A stretch of 7,453 bases of DNA, from the NCBI GenBank assembly GCA_015259305.1, contig JABZGO010000082.1, forward strand, positions 1-7,453, in the 5' to 3' direction. Position numbers and translations under genes: made by a program. Source of the stretch: Alloprevotella tannerae. GTDB lineage: Bacteria > Bacteroidota > Bacteroidia > Bacteroidales > Bacteroidaceae. The notes beneath the pieces were generated by a model. The model was not told where the DNA came from, did no database searches, and saw only the letters and a list, made by a program, of their open reading frames with translations. Below are positions 1 through 6,171 of the stretch, piece after piece (the stretch's first letter is position 1; every line of letters starts with the position of its first letter).

Positions 1-240
1 GATGGATGGGGAAGCAGAAGTGAAGCAGCTCACACTTTTCTAAACCTACCTGCGTGAAACAATGAATCTTCGGCCTATAACAAGGTCGAAAGAATCGTTG
101 TGGACTATAAAGATGAGGAATAAAAGAGGGGACCTTAAACCGAATTGGAGTTAGAAGACTGCTTGAGCGATATAGGAATTAAGGTCTTGCGCAGTGTGGT
201 GTTAAGATGCTGAAGCCTTAAAGCACACCCCGAATTTCAT
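1..240. other. Left-edge segment, no confirmed gene; possible 3' end of a plus-strand gene
   Basis: No complete gene is visible. One plus-strand frame is open from the window edge and stops with TAA at 41-43; its last residues read GEAEVKQLTLF, a plausible protein C-terminus, so a gene convergent with the frd operon could end here. Another plus frame gives a coding-like stretch ending VERIVVDYKDEE at 121-123, but it is closed upstream by TGA at 55-57 and has no start codon. The segment also carries an 8-bp perfect inverted repeat (GACCTTAA at 131-138, TTAAGGTC at 179-186) and an imperfect one (194-206 with 216-228). Neither is followed by a T-run, so neither looks like a terminator. I found no tRNA or rRNA signature. 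Whether this is the tail of a gene, a structured RNA or plain spacer cannot be settled from this window. Confidence 0.25.
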
Positions 241-241
241 T

Positions 242-285
242 TAAAAAATCCCCTCGCTTGCAGACAAACTGCGGGCGAGGGGATT
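242..285 (-). terminator. Intrinsic terminator of the frdCAB operon
   Basis: An 11-bp perfect inverted repeat (247-257 with 275-285) continues inward as a GCAG/CTGC stem (260-263 with 269-272). Read on the minus strand, the GC-rich hairpin runs straight into six Ts (A-run at 243-248 on the plus strand). It starts 24 bp after the frdB stop codon, where a Rho-independent terminator for this operon should be. There is no T-run on the plus-strand side, so it appears to work in one direction only. Confidence 0.9.
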
Positions 286-308
286 CGATTATGTGTTAAC
301 TATACTGC

Positions 309-1067
309 TTAGTCAGCCAACTTTGCTTTGATGAATTCGCGGTTGAGGCGTGCAATGTTAGCAATAGACTCGTTTTTGGGGCATACAGCTTCGCAAGCAC
401 GCGTATTGGTACAGTTGCCAAAGCCTAACTCGTCCATCTTCTTCACCATTAGTTTTGCGCGGCGAGCAGCTTCGGGGCGGCCTTGCGGCAGCAACGCGAA
501 CTGGCTTACGCGTGAACTAACAAAGAGCATTGCAGAGCCATTCTTACAAGCTGCTACGCAAGCGCCACAGCCGATGCAAGAAGCGCAGTCCATTGCTTCG
601 TCAGCATCTTGCTTCGGGATCAAAATGCTGTTGGCATCTTGGGGAGCACCCGTGCGCACAGTGACGTAACCGCCGGCTGATTGTATCTTATCAAATGCTG
701 TACGATCAACCATACAGTCTTTGATTACCGGGAAGGCTGCAGAGCGCCAAGGCTCTACCGTGATTGTTTCGCCATCGCGGAAGCGACGCATATAGAGTTG
801 GCAGGTTGTAGCACCCGTCTCTGTCTTGCCGTGCGGCGTACCGTTAATATAGAGTGAGCACATACCGCAGATACCTTCGCGGCAGTCGTGGTCAAATACG
901 AACGGTTCGTTACCCTCTTCTACGAGTTGCTCGTTTAAGATGTCGAGCATTTCGAGGAATGACGTATCGTCGGGGATATCCTTCATTTCGCGCTCGTCAA
1001 AGTGGCCTGCATCTTTCGGCCCGTTTTGCTTCCAATAGCGCAGCTTAAAACTTATATTCTTAGCCAT
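309..1067 (-). CDS. frdB: Fumarate reductase / succinate dehydrogenase iron-sulfur subunit
   Basis: This 252-residue protein is the electron-wire subunit that links the flavoprotein to the membrane cytochrome on the cytoplasmic face. The N-terminal ferredoxin-like domain has a plant-type [2Fe-2S] site, C62-x4-C67-x2-C70 and C89. The C-terminal domain has C164-x2-C167-x2-C170-x3-C174 and C219-x5-C225-x3-C229-P. By the family pattern, C164, C167, C170 and C229 hold the [4Fe-4S] cluster, and C174, C219 and C225 hold the [3Fe-4S] cluster. C161 is an extra cysteine outside this pattern. The start is ATG at 1065-1067, and MAKNISFKLRYW is a normal family N-terminus. The gene is last in the operon, 36 bp after frdA, and is followed by a terminator. 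Sequence alone cannot tell fumarate reductase from succinate dehydrogenase; fumarate reductase is inferred from the type B architecture and the likely anaerobic host. Confidence 0.96.
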   Translation of the reverse strand: MAKNISFKLRYWKQNGPKDAGHFDEREMKDIPDDTSFLEMLDILNEQLVEEGNEPFVFDHDCREGICGMCSLYINGTPHGKTETGATTCQLYMRRFRDGETITVEPWRSAAFPVIKDCMVDRTAFDKIQSAGGYVTVRTGAPQDANSILIPKQDADEAMDCASCIGCGACVAACKNGSAMLFVSSRVSQFALLPQGRPEAARRAKLMVKKMDELGFGNCTNTRACEAVCPKNESIANIARLNREFIKAKLAD

Positions 1068-1103
1068 AAATCGTTGTTCTTTAATATTGGTTGATAAACG
1101 AGC

Positions 1104-3044
1104 TTAACTCTTATAGTTACGGGTCTTCACTTCGATAGCCTCATATTTGAGTGGCTCTTCGAACTTAACAGGATTCTTGCCCTCGCCTTGATATTCCCAG
1201 CAGCTCACGTAGAAGCAGTTCTGGTCGTCGCGCTTCGCCTCGCCGTCTTCGGTCTGATGCTCTACGCGGAAGTGACCGCCGCAGCTTTCTTCGCGGTGGA
1301 GGGCATCGATGGCTACCAACTTGCCCATCGTGATGAAGTCGTTCAAGCGCAAAGCTTTCTCCAACTCGATGTTCACGCCTTCAATGTGAGGCACGAAGAG
1401 GTTTGTTTCAAACTCTTTGCGGATTTCGTCCATCAGTACGAGTGCTTTTTCAAGGCCTTCCTTAGAGCGTGCCATACCTACGTATTCCCACATCACGTGG
1501 CCAAGTTCTTTGTGGAGGCTGTCCACAGAGCGCTTACCATTAATGTTGAGGATATGATCGATGCGATCTTGCACTTCCTTCTCAGCTGCGATATATTCAG
1601 GTGCATCGGCAGAGAAGTGTCCTATGGTGATCTGGTCGCTCAAGTAGTTTTGAATCGTGTAAGGCAATACGAAATAGCCGTCAGCCAAACCTTGCATCAA
1701 TGCAGATGCACCTAAGCGGTTTGCACCGTGGTCAGAGAAGTTACATTCTCCGATTGCGAAGAGGCCCGGAATGTTCGTAGAGAGTTCATAGTCAACCCAA
1801 AGTCCGCCCATCGTGTAGTGAATAGCCGGATAGATCATCATCGGGTTCTCATAAGGGCTCACGTCAGTAATTTCTTCGTACATATCGAAGAGGTTACCGT
1901 AGCGTGCTTCTACGACGTCGCGGCCCAAGCGGTTGATAGCCTCAGAGAAGTCGAGGAATACGGCAAGACCTGTATTGTTTACGCCGAAGCCGGCATCGCA
2001 GCGCTCTTTAGCAGCGCGGCTTGCCACGTCGCGGGGAACGAGGTTACCGAAAGCCGGGTAGCGGCGCTCGAGGTAGTAGTCGCGATCCTCTTCCGGAATA
2101 TCGCGTCCTTCGAGTTCGCCGGCTTGCAGCTTCTTCGCATCTTCTATCTTCTTAGGAACCCAGATGCGGCCGTCGTTACGCAGCGACTCTGACATCAGCG
2201 TCAGCTTACTTTGCTTATCGCCGTGAACCGGAATACACGTGGGGTGAATCTGTACGAAGGCGGGGTTAGCGAAGTAAGCGCCCTTGCGGTAAGCCGCAAT
2301 AGCTGCAGAGCAGTTGCAACCCATAGCATTCGTAGAGAGGAAGTAAGTATTGCCGTAGCCACCTGTGCCTAATACGACGCAGTGTGCAGCGAAGCGCTCC
2401 AATTTGCCTGTTACGAGGTTACGAGCTATGATACCGCGTGCACGTCCGTCAACGATAACCACGTCGAGCATCTCATAGCGCGTATAAAGTTTTACGGTTC
2501 CTGCGTTTACTTGGCACATAAGTGCTGAGTAAGCACCGAGCAGCAATTGCTGGCCCGTTTGTCCTTTTGCGTAGAACGTACGACTTACCTGCACGCCACC
2601 GAAAGAGCGGTTGGCGAGCAAGCCGCCATATTCGCGAGCAAAGGGTACGCCTTGCGCAACGCATTGATCGATGATGCTTGCGCTGACTTCAGCGAGGCGA
2701 TATACGTTTGCTTCGCGAGCACGATAGTCGCCGCCCTTCACCGTATCGTAGAAGAGGCGATATACAGAGTCGCCGTCGTTCTGATAGTTCTTAGCTGCAT
2801 TGATACCGCCCTGAGCTGCGATTGAGTGCGCCCGGCGCGGAGAATCCTGGATACAGAAGTTGAGCACCTTAAAGCCCATTTCGCCCAGCGAAGCTGCTGC
2901 ACTTGCACCGGCAAGTCCTGTTCCGACTACGATGATGTCCAGCTTACGCTTGTTGGCGGGGTTAACTAATTTTTGGTGCGCTTTATAGTTGGTCCATTTC
3001 TGAGAGACAATTCCCTCAGGGATTTTAGAATCTATAGTTGCCAT
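1104..3044 (-). CDS. frdA: Fumarate reductase / succinate dehydrogenase flavoprotein subunit
   Basis: This 646-residue protein is the catalytic subunit that interconverts fumarate and succinate on covalently bound FAD. The dinucleotide-binding loop GTGLAG is at residues 41-46. H73, in the [11 protein letters not shown] segment, is the expected covalent FAD histidine. Active-site residues known from the family are present: H267-P-T, R338 in PRDVASRA, H409 in HYTMGG, and R443 in [10 protein letters not shown], preceded by the FAD-contact segment GECNFSDHG. The length and the roughly 35-residue N-terminal lead before the FAD fold fit type B enzymes such as that of Wolinella. The start is ATG at 3042-3044, with AAGGA about 10 nt upstream, a rare Shine-Dalgarno-like site for this phylum. 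It lies 42 bp after frdC and 36 bp before frdB. No catalytic residue appears to be missing. Confidence 0.97.
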   Translation of the reverse strand: MATIDSKIPEGIVSQKWTNYKAHQKLVNPANKRKLDIIVVGTGLAGASAAASLGEMGFKVLNFCIQDSPRRAHSIAAQGGINAAKNYQNDGDSVYRLFYDTVKGGDYRAREANVYRLAEVSASIIDQCVAQGVPFAREYGGLLANRSFGGVQVSRTFYAKGQTGQQLLLGAYSALMCQVNAGTVKLYTRYEMLDVVIVDGRARGIIARNLVTGKLERFAAHCVVLGTGGYGNTYFLSTNAMGCNCSAAIAAYRKGAYFANPAFVQIHPTCIPVHGDKQSKLTLMSESLRNDGRIWVPKKIEDAKKLQAGELEGRDIPEEDRDYYLERRYPAFGNLVPRDVASRAAKERCDAGFGVNNTGLAVFLDFSEAINRLGRDVVEARYGNLFDMYEEITDVSPYENPMMIYPAIHYTMGGLWVDYELSTNIPGLFAIGECNFSDHGANRLGASALMQGLADGYFVLPYTIQNYLSDQITIGHFSADAPEYIAAEKEVQDRIDHILNINGKRSVDSLHKELGHVMWEYVGMARSKEGLEKALVLMDEIRKEFETNLFVPHIEGVNIELEKALRLNDFITMGKLVAIDALHREESCGGHFRVEHQTEDGEAKRDDQNCFYVSCWEYQGEGKNPVKFEEPLKYEAIEVKTRNYKS

Positions 3045-3086
3045 AATTATTTCCTTGTGTGTTTGATAAAGCTAAAAAACGCTCAC

Positions 3087-3770
3087 TTAGCACGCGCCGC
3101 CACAGAAAGCGAAGCGGATAGCCACGGCTACGAAGCAGAGCATTACGATCGTTACATAAACATTGCCGATCACTCTCCAACGGTTAAACCAAATCTTTCC
3201 GTCGATACCGAGCGTCTGCATTGCGCTCCAGAAGCCGTGCGTGAGGTGAAACCAGATAGCGGCAAACCAAAGGATGTAAAGAACCGTGAAGACCGGATTC
3301 TTAAACGTGTAGCTCATCAAGCCGGCTCCGTCTGTTGCAGAGTAGCTTTCTACGAAAGCCATTCCACCATTTGCAAACTCAGCAAACATCATGTTGTACC
3401 AGAAGTTGAACAAGTGGAGGAGAAGGCCCAAGACGATGATCACACCCAATACAAACATATTGCGCGAGTTCCAGTCGACCTTGTCAGGAGTTGCCGTGAC
3501 AGCGTAGCGGTTGTTGCCACGTGCCTTGCGGTTCTGAAGCGTCAAGATGACCGCGTAGATAAAGTGTAGGGCAATTAAGCCAACGAGCGCAACCGTTCCG
3601 GCTACGGCATACCAGTTCGAGCCGAGAAACTCGCAGATCTCATTGTAGGCATCTGCTGAAAAGAGCGCCACAACGTTCATGCAAGCGTGGAACGTCAGGA
3701 ACAAGATAAGCGCAATGCCGGATACTGACATCACCACCTTCCGTCCGATGGATGAATTGTATAACCACAT
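3087..3770 (-). CDS. frdC: Fumarate reductase diheme cytochrome b membrane anchor subunit
   Basis: This 227-residue membrane protein anchors FrdAB and passes electrons between menaquinone and the iron-sulfur subunit. About five hydrophobic helices are visible, near residues 12-36, 55-78, 104-124, 160-182 and 199-222. Histidines H28, H69, H119 and H178 fall in helices I, II, III and IV, as expected for four axial ligands of two b hemes; H175 is an alternative to H178. A single C subunit with two hemes marks a type B complex, unlike the two-subunit anchor of Escherichia coli. By hand alignment with the Wolinella protein, the glutamate two residues before the last heme ligand appears to be leucine (L176), which may matter for proton transfer. 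The protein ends in GGAC. It is the first gene of the operon; ATG at 3768-3770 follows an A/T-rich leader with no Shine-Dalgarno site. Confidence 0.93.
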   Translation of the reverse strand: MWLYNSSIGRKVVMSVSGIALILFLTFHACMNVVALFSADAYNEICEFLGSNWYAVAGTVALVGLIALHFIYAVILTLQNRKARGNNRYAVTATPDKVDWNSRNMFVLGVIIVLGLLLHLFNFWYNMMFAEFANGGMAFVESYSATDGAGLMSYTFKNPVFTVLYILWFAAIWFHLTHGFWSAMQTLGIDGKIWFNRWRVIGNVYVTIVMLCFVAVAIRFAFCGGAC

Positions 3771-3811
3771 AAGTTTTTGATTAAATTGTTATTTTGTTTG
3801 ATTTGATTTGC

Positions 3812-3858
3812 TCGAAGTGGTTCGCAAACGTCATATCCCCATAAATGAGGAACTTCGA
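3812..3858 (-). other. Stem-loop at the 5' end of the frd leader
   Basis: A 7-bp perfect inverted repeat (TCGAAGT at 3812-3818, ACTTCGA at 3852-3858) encloses about 33 nt. The predicted transcription start is near 3859-3862, so the stem would begin at the very 5' end of the frd mRNA. Such a structure could protect the message, but that is inference. The sequence downstream to the frdC start is A/T-rich and contains a short tandem AAATC repeat. Confidence 0.4.
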
Positions 3859-3866
3859 ATGCTCTG

Positions 3867-3899
3867 CAAAGATAAGCTAAACCCCAAATATGTGCCAAA
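3867..3899 (-). promoter_or_regulatory. Bacteroidota-type promoter for frdCAB
   Basis: Read on the minus strand, TTTG (3896-3899) is followed after 21 nt by TATCTTTG (3867-3874). This matches the known Bacteroidota primary sigma consensus TTTG-N(19-21)-TAnnTTTG. Transcription would begin near 3860, giving a leader of about 90 nt before frdC. No clear FNR- or CRP-like palindrome was seen around it. Confidence 0.75.
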
Positions 3900-3904
3900 C
3901 AAAA

Positions 3905-4572
3905 AGGCTTTTATTCTATCCATTTTTGTGGGTTTCAATACTCAATTATGGGGATAGTCTGCTTTCCGTTTGTTTTTTCGTCGTTTTGTAGGCGAGGTTT
4001 CGGCCCGAAAGGGGCTTTAATGGTGTCAATTTGCCGCCAAGCGGGGAAAGGCGAAATGCAGTCTTTGTTCTGTGGATGGGGCAACTTATTGGTGTTGCTT
4101 ACGGATTGGGCCGACCGTCGGCAATACTCAAAAAAGGGGAAGGGGCGATGGCTGATGATTTTTTAGGAAGGGGATGCCTGGTGCGATGGGTTGAGGGATG
4201 GTGTCCGATAGGGTGTTTTCGCATATGCCGCGGCCGCTTGGCGATACGCGGCGTTTGGTTCTTGCTCTTTTTGCGTTTGATAATAAGGCATTTGGTGAGG
4301 TAAAAATATGCGCCTGCCGCGTTCGTGAGCTTTGCGCTCACGAGAAAAAAGGTTTGCGCTCGTGAGATGACGTACTTTTTATCGTGAGGTGAAACCCTTT
4401 TTATCACGAGCGTAAGCGCGGCGTTGGGGCTTGGGCGCCTACGGATCGGGGCCTACGTTTGCGTTCTTCGGCTGTGCGCGGCGCTTTCCTTGAAGTTCGG
4501 CGGATGGATGTGGGGGCGCCTCTTGCGGGTGCTCACCTGCGTAGGCCGGGGCGTGGCGGGCTTTGGCGTAGG
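3905..4572. other. Large gene-free spacer between the two transcription units
   Basis: This stretch holds no convincing gene. The frames open on either strand give low-complexity, Arg/Gly- or Lys/Pro-rich products without recognisable domains. The plus strand looks rich in G and T and turns GC-rich after about 4170. Besides the 22-bp periodic array at 4323-4418, it has an 8-bp perfect inverted repeat, GGCCTACG at 4450-4457 with CGTAGGCC at 4540-4547, flanked by further Gs and with another GCCTACG copy near 4437. No promoter with both boxes was found: TACGTTTG at 4454-4461 looks like a -7 box but has no TTTG at the right distance. It may be a genus-specific intergenic repeat, an unannotated structured RNA, or decayed sequence. 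Confidence 0.5.
4323..4418. repeat. Helically phased array of TCGTGAG/TCACGAG cores
   Basis: A 7-bp core, TCGTGAG or its TCACGAG variant, starts at 4323, 4338, 4360, 4382 and 4404. The last four are exactly 22 bp apart, and so are the 22-bp units around them (starting at 4331, 4353, 4375 and 4397). Units 1 and 2 share the lead TTTGCGCTC; units 3 and 4 share CTTTTTATC. CTCGTGAG and CTCACGAG are reverse complements, so the motif alternates in orientation and many stems are possible. The tightest is TCGTGAGC (4323-4330) with GCTCACGA (4336-4343) around a 5-nt loop. The 22-bp period is close to two helical turns, as expected for sites on one DNA face. The role is unknown: regulator sites, a structured RNA, or a dispersed repeat are all possible. 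Confidence 0.75.
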
Positions 4573-4607
4573 GATAAAAGAAGGCCTCCCTCGTTTGGAG
4601 GGAGGCC
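4571..4607 (-). terminator. Intrinsic terminator of the PAP2-peptidase operon
   Basis: A 10-bp perfect GC-rich stem (GGCCTCCCTC at 4583-4592 with its complement at 4598-4607) has a 5-nt loop. On the minus strand it is followed by TTCTTTTATCC, a U-rich tail. The plus-strand side has no T-run, so it serves minus-strand transcription. It lies about 180 nt beyond the peptidase stop codon, farther than usual. Confidence 0.85.
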
Positions 4608-4785
4608 GATAGCGCATAGAATTCAATACAACAATCTATAATTAGAGCTTTATGCTCACTTTTTTAAAACTACTATACGCTAATGGTGTTGGCTCATCGT
4701 GCAGACCTAATCGGCTGATTGAGGTGGCTGCTGTTGATGAAAGGCCACCAATATGTTTGTAGTCGATACCCCGTGGGGCATCAGC
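4608..4785 (-). other. Long 3' UTR of the peptidase operon with possible structure
   Basis: About 180 nt separate the peptidase stop codon from the terminator, with no open frame of note. Read on the minus strand, a small stem directly follows the gene (4766-4781, ATGCCC with GGGTAT). A GGTGGC/GCCACC pair comes next (4744-4749 with 4723-4728), then an A/T-rich part. No Bacteroidota promoter was found inside, so this is more likely a 3' UTR than an independently transcribed small RNA, although an RNA processed from the mRNA end is possible. Confidence 0.4.
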
Positions 4786-6171
4786 TTATTCTTCGGTCTT
4801 GAAGAGCGGATCCCAAGCCGGAAGTTGCGTGGGTTTCTGATCCAAGAGTTTGAGCGTAGCCGCGGGGACATACTTCTTGTCGACTACGAGGCGGAAGAGG
4901 TAGTTGTCAAACCATTCGTCGGTCATTATCAAGTGGCCGCGGAAGCCGCTATCTTCGCCCCAGCTGTTTTCAACCATCCACTTCTTCGGCTTGCCGTTGG
5001 CGTCTAAATCGACTGCCATTAACGTCATCGCGTGGCTGGAGGCACTTGCGTGTGTGCGGATGCGATCTGCTTTGTCCATTGTAAACTTCGTGCCGAGCAA
5101 TGATTCGTAGTCGTAGTTGTTCATTGAGAGTACGGGGCTCTTACGGTTGTAGAGTTTGCCTACGTCGCAACTCATGTACATCATGGCAGAGTCTTTGATG
5201 CTTGCGATCGCCATTGCCTTGATTTCATTCATAGGCAGGTTGATGTAGGTCCAGTTTTTGCCATCGTAAGTGTGGCGGTCCATATCGATCGTGTAAGTCT
5301 TGTAGTAAGGATGCGTGGGGTCGTTCATTACCATCACGTAGCTGTTTTTCAGATCCTTGCCTACGAAAGCCTGATAAAACTCTTGCGGCGTGTAGGTCTT
5401 GGTTTCTACGGCTTTGCCATCGGCTGTGCGAAGCGTCCAGGTAAACTTCTCGGGCGGTGTGCCAAGGCAGATGGTCAGTATGCGGTATACGGTGCTGAGC
5501 ATCTGCGTCTTGCGCTTTTCGATGTCGGCTGCTTTGGCGCCTTTGGCCACCATTTTGCGCAGTTCGAGGCCGTCTTCGCGGAGGCGCAATTGGATGAGCT
5601 CAGACATTTTTGACGTATTGTTGGCGTTGAAGCTTTCGGGGAAAACGTCGGCCGGGACTACACCGTATTTTGTGACGACATCCTGCACGCCGGAGAAGGT
5701 GCCACCGTCAGAAAGCGGATGTTCGAAGAGCCACGTATTGAGTTGGTTGTCGATAGGTTGCTTCGCGTTGTCGATCACGGCTTGGAGGAAGAGGTTAGAC
5801 TTCTCCAATTGATCATAGAAAAAGTTGTAGGATTGAGAAAATTGGAAGCTGCCCATCTGGAAGCGGTTGATGGCATCGGCACGCATTACGTTAAGTCCCG
5901 TAAAGAGCCAGCAACGGCCGCTCGAACGTTGATTTGTAATGCCTTTTGACTTGACTTCGTTCGAGAAGTATGTGTCGTTGGCGTCCGGATTATCGGCTAC
6001 TAAGGCCAAATCGTTGATGTTGTTTTGTGCTAATGCGTTGCGCAAAACTTTTGTATTGGCTGTCGGTGCGTTGTCGGCCTTAAACTGGCGCAGCATGGCA
6101 GAGGTAATGCCTCCCTGAGCAAAGAGTAGCGTAGGAATGGCAGATAAAGCCATTAGAAGTACACGTTTCAT
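4786..6171 (-). CDS. Secreted C1-family cysteine aminopeptidase (bleomycin hydrolase / PepC-like)
   Basis: This 461-residue papain-fold peptidase probably trims peptides from the N-terminus. All four catalytic residues are visible: Q81 (oxyanion hole) and C87 in NQRSSGRCWLF, H380 in SSHAMTL, and N402 in VENSWG. These motifs and the length match bleomycin hydrolase/PepC (MEROPS C1B) rather than short papains. Residues 1-18 form a Sec signal peptide (KR, hydrophobic core, LFA before Q19), so the mature protein should be periplasmic or outside the cell, whereas classic family members are cytosolic. Near the C-terminus the family signature LPAWDP is kept (449-454), but the tail after it is LFKTEE instead of the usual MGALA-type ending, which in characterised members sits in the active-site cleft. 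ATG at 6169-6171 overlaps the stop of the upstream PAP2 gene (ATGA), suggesting translational coupling. Confidence 0.92.
   Translation of the reverse strand: MKRVLLMALSAIPTLLFAQGGITSAMLRQFKADNAPTANTKVLRNALAQNNINDLALVADNPDANDTYFSNEVKSKGITNQRSSGRCWLFTGLNVMRADAINRFQMGSFQFSQSYNFFYDQLEKSNLFLQAVIDNAKQPIDNQLNTWLFEHPLSDGGTFSGVQDVVTKYGVVPADVFPESFNANNTSKMSELIQLRLREDGLELRKMVAKGAKAADIEKRKTQMLSTVYRILTICLGTPPEKFTWTLRTADGKAVETKTYTPQEFYQAFVGKDLKNSYVMVMNDPTHPYYKTYTIDMDRHTYDGKNWTYINLPMNEIKAMAIASIKDSAMMYMSCDVGKLYNRKSPVLSMNNYDYESLLGTKFTMDKADRIRTHASASSHAMTLMAVDLDANGKPKKWMVENSWGEDSGFRGHLIMTDEWFDNYLFRLVVDKKYVPAATLKLLDQKPTQLPAWDPLFKTEE

Noticed and set aside
2973..3569. Long plus-strand open frame opposite frdC and the start of frdA
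   Set aside because: It is antisense to two genes with clear cofactor and catalytic motifs and shows no family features itself.
3948..4303. Two overlapping plus-strand open frames (3948-4166 and 4031-4303)
   Set aside because: They overlap each other in different frames, have odd composition, no recognisable motif and no upstream promoter with both boxes.
4099..4407. Minus-strand 102-residue open frame in the spacer
   Set aside because: Its first third is just translation of the periodic repeats, and the rest is Lys/Arg/His/Pro-rich with no domain; no promoter precedes it.
4323..4418. CRISPR array
   Set aside because: The units are 22 bp and contiguous, with no unique spacers of 30 bp or so between repeats, and no cas genes are present.
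4454..4461. TACGTTTG as a plus-strand -7 promoter box
   Set aside because: There is no TTTG 19-21 nt upstream and no gene follows it.
4424..4641. Two overlapping plus-strand open frames (4424-4612 and 4459-4641)
   Set aside because: Both run through the terminator hairpin of the opposite operon and encode Gly/Arg-rich sequence without family features.
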